A stretch of 64,000 bases of DNA from Bradyrhizobium zhengyangense. Its GTDB lineage: Bacteria > Pseudomonadota > Alphaproteobacteria > Rhizobiales > Xanthobacteraceae. The translations under genes and the position numbers were made by a program. The notes beneath the pieces are model-generated. The model had not been told where the DNA came from and searched no databases. It saw nothing but the letters and a program-made list of their open reading frames with translations. The stretch is from the NCBI RefSeq assembly GCF_022012435.1, contig NZ_JAKLUA010000001.1, forward strand, positions 558,001-622,000, read 5' to 3'. This document shows, one piece after another, positions 7,038 to 13,638 of this stretch. Each line of letters opens with the position of its first letter. Position 1 is the stretch's first letter.

Positions 7038-8192
7038 TCAGGAGCGCGACTTCAACCGCGCCAGCCTCGCTGCAATCTCCTTGTCGCGATGCAACGTGCT
7101 GAGCTCGTCAATGTCGCTTGAATACGGGATGGCAGCCGGCACGCCGGTGGCGCGCGCCACCGCCCTGCCCGCGCGCAGAGCCTTCGCCGCCGCCGAGGTG
7201 CCGCCCTGTTTGCGGGGCGACGTCGCGGCCTGATGGCTCGCAGCCGCCTCGCTCTTTGCGAGATCGGCGCGGCGCTGCTCGGCATCCTGGAGCGCCGAGA
7301 GCACCGCGCGCAGCGACGTCACGCATTGCTCGATCTTCTCATTGTTCTCGTCGATGGCGCGGGAGAGCACCTCGAACTGTGCCTCCAGATCCATCTGCCG
7401 CGCGATGCCGGCGCGGGCGAGATCATCGCGCCCGTCCGCGATCACCCCCTCGATCTTCGCAGTCAGATCGGTCATCTCGCGCTCGATCTCGGTTCGCCGG
7501 GCGTTGAGGCGGTATTCCTCGGCCCGCGCAGACGCGAGCGCATCGCGCGCCTCGCCTTCGGCGCGCTCAATCTCGCGGATGGCCTGTCCCACCACGCCAA
7601 GCTTGTTCTTGCCTTCCGCCTGCTCGATCGCGTCATAGGCGATGCCGGCGATCAGACGTCCGACCCGCGACAGGAAATTCTCGGGAGCGGCTGCGATGGT
7701 ATCCATAGCGTTCTCCTCCTCTGGCAGACTGTTCGGCGTGACGCCGTAGTGAACCTCGAAACCGTCGTCGGTGCGGATGAGATGCGCGGGCACGCTCTGC
7801 CCCCAGCCATCCGCGTAGCCGACATAGTCGAAGGGCACGCTGAAGCGCCCTTGAACGGTTGAAATCGAAATGGTGGCCGGCCCCTTGATCTTGGCGAGCT
7901 TGTCGTCGAGCGGCAGGCGGCGACCTTGCGCGGCGCGATACTCGGTGCGGTCGCGCAGGCCCAGCGTCACCAGCCGTGACGGCAGCGCGGTCTCTTTCCG
8001 GATCGGCTCATAGGCATGGGCATGCAGCAGCACGACGTTGGAGCCCACATTGTGGGTCCGGGCGACCTCATCCAGGATCTCCATCATGCGGTCATAGGCC
8101 CTAAACGTCGCCTCCATCGCGGCCTTGGCGGCCGGGTCAGGGGCAAGCCTGTATCGAAGCGCCGATGGCGCGTTTCGGGGCGACGGGCTCAT
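7038..8192 (-). CDS. PspA/IM30-like protein with an N-terminal TnpB-like extension
   Basis: A 384-residue protein with two unlike halves. The C-terminal half (from about residue 163) is a PspA/IM30/YjfJ-type coiled coil: FLSRVGRLIAGIAYDAIEQ, EIERAEGEARDALASARAEE and a helix rich in Glu/Arg/Ala up to about 310, then a basic tail. The N-terminal 160 residues are not PspA. RYRLAPDPAAKAAME, then LPSRLVTLGLRDRTEYRA, LAKIKGPATISISTVQGRF and LIRTDDGFEVHYGV follow the order of the N-terminal wedge and helical region of IS605/IS607 TnpB proteins. The RuvC nuclease part and zinc ribbon are absent. The ATG at 8192 has no ribosome-binding site and a GTG three codons earlier is no better, whereas an internal ATG at 7706 has a strong one, so a 222-residue PspA-only product is likely too. 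First gene of the PspA-YqiJ-flotillin set. The PspA assignment is good; the TnpB likeness is my pattern reading. Confidence 0.78.
   Translation of the reverse strand: MSPSPRNAPSALRYRLAPDPAAKAAMEATFRAYDRMMEILDEVARTHNVGSNVVLLHAHAYEPIRKETALPSRLVTLGLRDRTEYRAAQGRRLPLDDKLAKIKGPATISISTVQGRFSVPFDYVGYADGWGQSVPAHLIRTDDGFEVHYGVTPNSLPEEENAMDTIAAAPENFLSRVGRLIAGIAYDAIEQAEGKNKLGVVGQAIREIERAEGEARDALASARAEEYRLNARRTEIEREMTDLTAKIEGVIADGRDDLARAGIARQMDLEAQFEVLSRAIDENNEKIEQCVTSLRAVLSALQDAEQRRADLAKSEAAASHQAATSPRKQGGTSAAAKALRAGRAVARATGVPAAIPYSSDIDELSTLHRDKEIAARLARLKSRS
7704..7722 (-). promoter_or_regulatory. Strong internal ribosome-binding site and start for a PspA-only product
   Basis: On the minus strand AGGAGGAGAACGCT stands directly ahead of ATG (complement of 7704-7706), in frame with the PspA-like gene. 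It falls exactly at the junction between the TnpB-like N-terminal half and the PspA half, and gives a 222-residue product beginning MDTIAAAPENFLSRVG. This is much better than the initiation signal at 8192. Confidence 0.6.
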
Positions 8193-8526
8193 GAAAAGCA
8201 CTAAAGCACCATTTTGGTGCTTTACAAGGGGGGAGCTCGATCACGTTCCACTGATCCTGATGCACTCTTTGGATTAGTCGCTGTCGCCTGCGGCCGCGTT
8301 CAAGGTGTGCCATCACTCCTAAATCACCGACGATCAAGACTTCTTGCACGTGCGGGTTGCAATTTTATGGAAAGCCGATTGCGACCTGGAGCACCTGCCC
8401 GAAGTGTGACGCAATGTTCTCTCAGCACCCGTCGTTGCGCGGGGTCTTGCGAGGAAGAGGCAACCGCGGTGCTTTATTTGTCTGCATCTCAATACACAGG
8501 CACACTTGCGCGACTGGAAACCATCG
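8193..8526. other. Divergent intergenic region between PspA-like and iGluR-like genes
   Basis: About 330 bases without a gene, separating two divergent units, so both promoters should lie here. The only strong structure is the palindrome at 8203-8223. The plus-strand frame through this stretch is not supported by a start signal or by protein-like composition. Confidence 0.6.
8203..8223. promoter_or_regulatory. Perfect 9-bp inverted repeat next to the PspA-like start
   Basis: AAAGCACCA (8203-8211) and TGGTGCTTT (8215-8223) flank TTT. The repeat begins 11 bases upstream of the ATG at 8192. A further AGCACT lies between it and the start codon. It could be an operator, a hairpin in a leader that hides initiation, or a remnant of a mobile-element end. 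Confidence 0.5.
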
Positions 8527-9669
8527 ATGACTCGTCCGCAGCCAGCCACCAGCTCTTGCACCCGAACCGACCGCCTGTCTCGGTCGGTCGGAGCCGAGAT
8601 CGCCCGCGCACTGGCGTTTGCACTGCTCGTCTGCGTGACCTGGTCGGCGGCTCAGGCCGAGACGGCCAAGCTGCGGGTGGCGACCCGCATCGTGCCGCCG
8701 ATGGTCGTCGAAAAGAACGGCGTGCTGAGTGGCTTCAGTATCGAGCTCTGGAACAGCATCGGCAAACGACTGAACCGCGAGACCGAATATGTCGTGTTGC
8801 CCGATGTGAGCGAATTGCTTGACGCGGTCGGAAGCGGACGAGCCGATCTCGCCATCGCGGCCATCTCGATCACGTCAGAGCGGGAGGACAGGTTCGACTT
8901 CTCTCAACCGATCATGAACTCAGGCTTGCAGATCCTGGTGCGCGGCACGGCCGTCAATGTCGAAGCCAATCCATTGCGCGAGCTGATGCAATTGTTCTTC
9001 TCACGCACGTTGCTGGTCTGGCTCGGCATTGCGCTGCTCCTGATCCTGGTGCCGGCGCACCTGATGTTCCTGGTCGAGCGAACGCATCACAGCGGGATCA
9101 TTCCGACTAAAAAGTATTTTCCGGGGATCTTCCACGCGATGTTCTGGGCGGCGGGCACGCTGGCCACTCAGGCCGATCAGATGCCGCGACACTGGATAGC
9201 CCGGATCGTCGCCGTGCTGTGGATGTTCACGGGGGTGGTGTTTGTCGCGTTCTATACGGCGCAATTGACCGCTTCATTGACGGTGCAGCAGATCAAGGGG
9301 CCGATCAACGGCCAGCAGGACCTCGTCGGCAAGACCGTCGGCACCACAAGGGGCAGCACTGCAACGGGCTATCTGAATGAGCTCAAGGCTCAGGTTCGCG
9401 AGTTCGAGAAGGTCGATGACCTCTACAAGGCGCTGCTGGATCAGCAGGTCGACGCCGTCGTGTTCGATTCGCCCGCTCTGCTCTACTACACGACCCACGA
9501 CGGCAGCAGATTGGCCCGGACCGTTGGTGACGTGTTTCACAGGGAAGACTACGGCATCGTCTTTCCGACCGGCAGTCCACTACGCAAGCAGGTCAACGAG
9601 GCCCTTCTGGGGCTGCGCGAGAACGACACGTACCAGCGGATCTACGAGGAATGGTTCGGCAAGCGCTAG
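8527..9669 (+). CDS. Ionotropic glutamate receptor-like protein (ligand-binding domain split by a channel core)
   Basis: A 380-residue membrane protein with the layout of bacterial ionotropic glutamate receptors. A signal peptide/anchor (ALAFALLVCVTWSAAQA) precedes ligand-binding lobe 1 (about residues 45-145: LRVATRIVPPMVVEKNG, RADLAIAAISITSERE, FDFSQPIM). Then comes M1 (about 160-182, LLVWLGIALLLILVPAHLMF), a re-entrant pore segment (FHAMFWAAGTLATQADQ) and M3 (RIVAVLWMFTGVVFVAFYTA). QLTASLT recalls the SYTANLAAFLT motif of animal receptors. Lobe 2 follows (about 255-380). The filter has no TVGYG, unlike GluR0. The ATG at 8527 has GGAAA upstream. It is monocistronic and divergent from the PspA-like gene. 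It may be a ligand-gated channel or a receptor without conductance; databases often call such genes only transporter substrate-binding protein. Confidence 0.85.
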   Translation: MTRPQPATSSCTRTDRLSRSVGAEIARALAFALLVCVTWSAAQAETAKLRVATRIVPPMVVEKNGVLSGFSIELWNSIGKRLNRETEYVVLPDVSELLDAVGSGRADLAIAAISITSEREDRFDFSQPIMNSGLQILVRGTAVNVEANPLRELMQLFFSRTLLVWLGIALLLILVPAHLMFLVERTHHSGIIPTKKYFPGIFHAMFWAAGTLATQADQMPRHWIARIVAVLWMFTGVVFVAFYTAQLTASLTVQQIKGPINGQQDLVGKTVGTTRGSTATGYLNELKAQVREFEKVDDLYKALLDQQVDAVVFDSPALLYYTTHDGSRLARTVGDVFHREDYGIVFPTGSPLRKQVNEALLGLRENDTYQRIYEEWFGKR

Positions 9670-9906
9670 CTGCTCAACCGAAGTGGGATCCCGTCCTTCG
9701 GACTGCGAGAACCCGTCAGATCAGATGATTGGGTGCAAAACGCATCTAGATCATAACTCTGTCGGATATCATTCGGATCTGATCCGCATCTGCGTCGGAT
9801 AAACAGCCATTCAACAGCTTGTCCGCAGCATATCCACAGCCGTCGCCCGAAGGATTTACGCTGGAGACGCAAAGCACTTGCTGCGCACAAATCCACAGGG
9901 AGCGCA

Positions 9907-10170
9907 TCAGCCGCCGGCCTGGTCGAACACCGCGCGGCAGGCCTCGCTCAGGCTGGAGCGGTTACGGCGCAGGCAGGCCGTGATGGCTCGAACGTTGGGG
10001 ATTTCGCCGGCACAGAGCCTGTAAACGTCGGGTGTACAGGCCCGGCGCTGCTCCGCTGTGCCCTGCTGCGCATTGGCGGCGGATGCAAACAACGTCAGGA
10101 ACAGGCCGAGTGTGGAGGCGCGACGCGCCCGGCTTCTCACACCCGCAAACCGCAAGAACCTCGCCTTCAT
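9907..10170 (-). CDS. Small secreted Cys-rich protein (GLG1-type repeat)
   Basis: An 87-residue exported protein. The ATG at 10170 has GGAG eight bases upstream, and the product opens with a basic N-region followed by STLGLFLTLFASAANA, a Sec signal peptide. The mature part of about 50 residues has four Cys in the spacing C-x7-C-x11-C-x10-C (ACTPDVYRLCAGEIPN, ITACLRRNRSSLSEACRAVF). This resembles the Cys-rich repeat of Golgi GLG1/ESL-1, found as single copies in many rhizobial periplasmic proteins. Two intramolecular disulfides are likely. Function unknown. The gene converges on the iGluR-like gene. Confidence 0.78.
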   Translation of the reverse strand: MKARFLRFAGVRSRARRASTLGLFLTLFASAANAQQGTAEQRRACTPDVYRLCAGEIPNVRAITACLRRNRSSLSEACRAVFDQAGG

Positions 10171-10458
10171 GTCCAGTCTCCTGTCCGCCCTTCCTGCCCG
10201 GCCGCCATCGGCCGGTGTGAGCAAAGAGGTAGGAGGGTTAAATCGCGGGGGATGTGATCTCTTTCACACTTGCCGCCGCTTGGAACCTCCTAAGTTCCCG
10301 GGGTTTTCTTGGAGTTTTCTTGGGGATTTTTGGGGACCTTTCAGAAATCGCTAACCAAACCGATCCCGATCGCCCGATCGTTAAAATGCGAACGACCGGG
10401 TCAATCGGGAAGCAAGCCGGCTTTGCGACACTGCGCTATCCGCGTTCCGGAGGGTGTG

Positions 10459-10677
10459 ATGAGCGAAGCCGAATTCAATCTGATGCTGGATGCCGTCCGG
10501 GACGCCATGATTCACGACAATTTCGCAGCCGCGCCGGAGGAAGACTTCGTGCCCCGCTCGTGGAGCTTCGACGCTGCGCCCAAGATAGCGCCCAAGAAAG
10601 CGCTCAAGGCCGCGAATGACAACGAGGGCGCCTGGCCCCTGCTGCCCTTTCCGGACGGCTGGTACGCCGCCTGCTGA
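10459..10677 (+). CDS. Small hypothetical protein (72 aa)
   Basis: A 72-residue soluble protein starting MSEAEFNLMLDAVRDAMIHD. GGAGGG lies 5 bases before the ATG at 10459, which is a very strong ribosome-binding site and rules out the longer frame from 10309. The middle is basic (KIAPKKALKAANDN) and the end is aromatic (PFPDGWYAAC). No domain recognised. It is monocistronic; the 5' region is unusually rich in TTTTCTTGG and TTTTTGGGG runs. Confidence 0.72.
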   Translation: MSEAEFNLMLDAVRDAMIHDNFAAAPEEDFVPRSWSFDAAPKIAPKKALKAANDNEGAWPLLPFPDGWYAAC

Positions 10678-10709
10678 GGCAAAACTGACGGCGGGCCACG
10701 GGCCTGCGA

Positions 10710-10889
10710 TCAATTCTTGACGCTGTCCTTGTCGTCCTGCTGTACCCTGTCCGGTGCAGCCGGCGGGAAAATGCTGTCATAGATCGCGCGCGCCTCGGCA
10801 ATGAGGCGAGCCCGCTCCAGCTCGGATTTCGGGATAAATCGGACGATTTCGCCCACGTGTGCTCCAGCGCTCGATTGATAGGACTGCAT
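10710..10889 (-). CDS. Small hypothetical protein (59 aa)
   Basis: A 59-residue soluble protein, MQSYQSSAGAHVGEIVRFIP onward, with one predicted amphipathic helix (KSELERARLIAEARAIYDS) and a charged tail ending DDKDSVKN. The ATG at 10889 has GAAGG three bases upstream, a very short spacing; an upstream in-frame start would add 35 Trp/Pro-rich residues that do not look like protein. No domain recognised. It converges with the 72-residue gene and lies beside tRNA-Cys. Confidence 0.62.
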   Translation of the reverse strand: MQSYQSSAGAHVGEIVRFIPKSELERARLIAEARAIYDSIFPPAAPDRVQQDDKDSVKN

Positions 10890-11047
10890 GCCTTCGCAGA
10901 TGCGAAGCTTATGCCATCGGGCCTGAATCGAGGGTTTCCAACAAGCCCCGGGCAAACCCGGTGGCGCGGGCCATGCAGTCGCCATCCGCGCCATCGGCGG
11001 ATCGGGGCGAAATCATGATTTAGGTTGAAATATCAGAAGCTTGGTGA

Positions 11048-11121
11048 TGGAGGCCACGACCAGAATTGAACTGGTGTACACGGTTTTGCAGACCGTTGCG
11101 TAACCACTCCGCCACGTGGCC
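11048..11121 (-). tRNA. tRNA-Cys (GCA)
   Basis: On the minus strand GGCCACG pairs with CGTGGCC, followed by discriminator T and an encoded CCA. The anticodon loop reads CTGCAAA, giving anticodon GCA, and the T arm contains GTTCAATTC. It lies just downstream of the promoterless side of the small gene at 10710 and 57 bases from the end of the ABC exporter ATPase gene. Confidence 0.96.
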
Positions 11122-11177
11122 CCGTAGAGGCGGAGCAATATAGGGGATCAACGGCTTAGGCAACCCCGGCGGGGTAG

Positions 11178-11930
11178 TTACACCTTCGCAGCCCCGAGAT
11201 ATCGGGCAAGAACCTCCTCGATCGTGCCTGATACGGTGATCCGCCCCTCCTCCAGCAGGATGGCGCGGTTGCAGGTGCTCTTGATCAGATCGAGATCGTG
11301 CGAGGCCAGCACCAGGATGCCGGCGCGGGCCACGATCTCATCGAGCCGCAGCCTGGCCTTCTTCCGGAACTGCTGATCGCCGACGCCGATCCATTCATCG
11401 AGCAGCACGATCTCGCCCTCGACGGCGGTGGCGACCGCGAAGATCAGGCGCAGCATCATGCCACTGGAATACGTGCGCAGCGGCAAATCCAGCCGGTCGC
11501 CGAGCTCGGTGAATTCGGCTATCTCGACGCGGCGAGCGTCGATCTCGGTGCGTCGCGCACCGATCACAAGGCCGCGGCGCATGATGTTCTCGTAACCGGT
11601 CGCCTCCTCGTCGAAGCCGGCCGACAGGTCGAACAGCGACAGGCAGCGGCCGAGCACATCGATGTTGCCTGCGGTCGGATGGTAGATGCCGGCCAGCACC
11701 CGCAGCAGTGTGGTTTTGCCGGCGCCGTTGGCCCCGACGATCGCGACGCGGTCGCCGGCGCGGACGTCGAGATCGATGCCATTGAGCGCAGTGACGATGT
11801 GCGGGCGCGGCGCCTTGCGGCGCAAGGTCATGGCGCGCACGAAGCGGCTGCGCAGCGAGCGGTCGCGGAACGACAGCACGGGAAACGTCACCGAGACGTT
11901 GCGCAGAATGATGTGGGCTTGGGGGCTCAT
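11178..11930 (-). CDS. ABC transporter ATP-binding protein, polysaccharide export type (Wzt/KpsT-like)
   Basis: A 250-residue ABC ATPase. Walker A is GANGAGKTT at about residues 65-73. The signature is TYSSGMMLRL, which replaces the usual LSGGQ exactly as in Wzt/KpsT/TagH exporters. Walker B is EIVLLDEWIGVGD, and the switch His is in VLASHDLDLI. The protein lacks the C-terminal carbohydrate-binding domain of long Wzt proteins, so it is the short KpsT/RfbE type. The ATG at 11930 follows the permease stop by 8 bases. A longer open frame continues upstream to 12674 but only as an off-frame copy of the permease. With the permease it should export a lipid-linked or lipid-anchored polysaccharide; no polymer-synthesis genes are adjacent. 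Confidence 0.9.
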   Translation of the reverse strand: MSPQAHIILRNVSVTFPVLSFRDRSLRSRFVRAMTLRRKAPRPHIVTALNGIDLDVRAGDRVAIVGANGAGKTTLLRVLAGIYHPTAGNIDVLGRCLSLFDLSAGFDEEATGYENIMRRGLVIGARRTEIDARRVEIAEFTELGDRLDLPLRTYSSGMMLRLIFAVATAVEGEIVLLDEWIGVGDQQFRKKARLRLDEIVARAGILVLASHDLDLIKSTCNRAILLEEGRITVSGTIEEVLARYLGAAKV

Positions 11931-11938
11931 CTCGCGCC

Positions 11939-12832
11939 TCACAGCCAATACGCCACGCGGTGGCGGTATCTTGCGTAGCAGCCGAGCCCGATGGCGGCCG
12001 CAGCGAGCGCGTAAGCGATGCCAAGCAGCCAATGCGCCGCGTCCGTTGGCTGCGACAACAACGGCTTGCGCACGAGATCGAGCAGCGTCGTAAACGGATT
12101 GACCCATGTCAGCCAGGCGAGCGCGGTGCCGCGCACGCTGTCCTCGGTCCAGATCACGGGGGTGAGGAAGAAGATGAATTGCAGCCCACTCACGACCGCA
12201 GACCCGATATCGCGAAATCGCGCGCAGAGCACACCTAGCACGACTGCGCCGCCGAGCAGAACCATCAGCAGAAGCGCAAAGCCGGGCAGCGCAAGCAGCA
12301 TGGTCCAGCGCAGTGGCCAGGGCATCACGACATGGAGCATGACGACGATCAGGAGATGATGGATGAAGATGAGGACGTTGCGCGCGATCATCTGCAGCAC
12401 GTGCACGATCAGCGGCGCCGGCACGGCCTTGATCAGATGGCCGGATACCACGAAGATGTTGGCGCCTTCCTGGAGCGTGGTCGCGATCAACGTCCAGACG
12501 ATCAGGCCCACCGCGAAAGGCGGTAGAAAAGAAGCGATGTCCTGCTTGAACAGCGCTGCGTAGACCGTGCCGACGCTTGCGATGGTCGCCGCCAGCGTCA
12601 GCGTGATCCAGAGCGGTCCGATCACGGTGCGCCGGTAGCGCAACGAGATGTCCATCAGGGCGAGCGTGCCCCAACGATCGAACTGCGCGGCCTGGGCCAG
12701 AATCTCCTTCGCTGCGCTCTGAATTCGACTCTCCCCTTCTGCTTTGCGGACTTGCGACGCTGCGACGGCATCGCAGGCCACGGGCCTGTCGGCCGGTGGT
12801 CTGTATCTGCCTGCTCCTTGCGGGGCAATCAA
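11939..12832 (-). CDS. ABC-2 type polysaccharide export permease (Wzm/KpsM-like)
   Basis: An inner membrane permease of about 297 residues with six hydrophobic segments, including VIGPLWITLTLAATIASVGT, FLPPFAVGLIVWTLIATTL, VLIFIHHLLIVVMLHVV and LLALPGFALLLMVLLGGAVV. The cytoplasmic N-terminal amphipathic helix with RWGTLALMDISLRYRRTVIG, just before the first membrane segment, is characteristic of ABC-2 polysaccharide permeases. The start is uncertain: 12832 is a TTG with no good ribosome-binding site, while the ATG at residue 60 would remove the conserved helix. It pairs with the ATPase 8 bases downstream. It starts 24 bases after the DTW-domain gene, perhaps in the same transcript. Confidence 0.85.
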   Translation of the reverse strand: MIAPQGAGRYRPPADRPVACDAVAASQVRKAEGESRIQSAAKEILAQAAQFDRWGTLALMDISLRYRRTVIGPLWITLTLAATIASVGTVYAALFKQDIASFLPPFAVGLIVWTLIATTLQEGANIFVVSGHLIKAVPAPLIVHVLQMIARNVLIFIHHLLIVVMLHVVMPWPLRWTMLLALPGFALLLMVLLGGAVVLGVLCARFRDIGSAVVSGLQFIFFLTPVIWTEDSVRGTALAWLTWVNPFTTLLDLVRKPLLSQPTDAAHWLLGIAYALAAAAIGLGCYARYRHRVAYWL

Positions 12833-12856
12833 CCGGAGGGATGAAGTAGGCTTAAG

Positions 12857-13597
12857 TCAGGACCGTTTGCCGCGGCGGATACCGCGCCGACGGTCCTTCA
12901 CAGGCGGCTTCGGAGCCAGTTCCGGCATTTCGGCCTGGACCTCGCGGAAGCGTGTCAACAGCCGTTCAAAACTGGCGTTCAGCGTCTCGGCGATGTCGGG
13001 GCGTCGCTCGAGCCCCGCCAGCAGCGTTGCCGCTGCCTCGATGGTCGACAGCCCGTCCTTGCGCGGCTCGCGACGCAGGCGGCCATAGCGCGAGGGGTGC
13101 TTCGGATTGAGGATCACGCGTTGGCATTTCAGCATCCAGGGATTGCGCCACCACAGCGCCTTCGCCTGGCTCCAGGTGCCGTCGAGCAGCACCACGCCTT
13201 CGAGCTTGTTGAAAATGGCGCGCTGGTTGTCCGCGATCTCGCCCTTGCGGTTGAGCGCAACGATCTCGCCCTCCGCATCGAGGTCGGCGGCGCGCGCCGA
13301 GCCGAGATAGAGCACAGCCCAGTGCGAGGCGTTCTCGACCGGTCGGCCAAGCGCCTTGGACAGGCTCGGCCAGGACAGGCCGACCCGCAAGGTCGCGTCG
13401 TCAAAGTGCTTGGCGAGCAGCCGCGCGGTACCGAGCGCCCTGTCCTGCTCCTGCGGATGCTGCAGGATCAGGAGCGACAGCTTGTTCTCGATCGGCGTGA
13501 CGCTGTCGCAGATGCACAGCGGCATCGGCTTCTGGCAGTGCGGACATTCGGGAATCGGCTCCGGCGTGGTGGCCGTGGTCTCAGCTGGTTTCGACAT
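12857..13597 (-). CDS. DTW domain-containing protein (tRNA aminocarboxypropyltransferase family)
   Basis: A 246-residue cytoplasmic protein of the DTW/TapT family, which transfers the 3-amino-3-carboxypropyl group of SAM to a tRNA uridine (acp3U). The defining motif is LLDGTWSQAKALW at about residues 143-155. An N-terminal zinc-type Cys cluster is present (CPHCQKPMPLCICD), followed by the SPOUT-like core (LSLLILQHPQE, WAVLYLGSARA). The tail is basic (KDRRRGIRRGKRS), fit for RNA. The ATG at 13597 was preferred; an upstream in-frame start adds 12 residues. It lies 41 bases after the RND pump genes, possibly read through. tRNA position and substrate are inferred from E. coli TapT. Confidence 0.88.
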   Translation of the reverse strand: MSKPAETTATTPEPIPECPHCQKPMPLCICDSVTPIENKLSLLILQHPQEQDRALGTARLLAKHFDDATLRVGLSWPSLSKALGRPVENASHWAVLYLGSARAADLDAEGEIVALNRKGEIADNQRAIFNKLEGVVLLDGTWSQAKALWWRNPWMLKCQRVILNPKHPSRYGRLRREPRKDGLSTIEAAATLLAGLERRPDIAETLNASFERLLTRFREVQAEMPELAPKPPVKDRRRGIRRGKRS

Positions 13598-13638
13598 GAC
13601 CGCCGCTATACGCTTGGTACGGCCGTTCAACAACCCGC

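Noticed and set aside
9774..9897. Replication origin based on DnaA-like boxes
   Set aside because: Only two imperfect boxes, and no dnaA, parAB, hemE or other usual origin neighbours; kept only as a low-interest observation.
11931..12674. Upstream extension of the ABC ATPase frame
   Set aside because: It overlaps the permease gene out of frame; the ATPase domain starts cleanly at 11930, eight bases after the permease stop.
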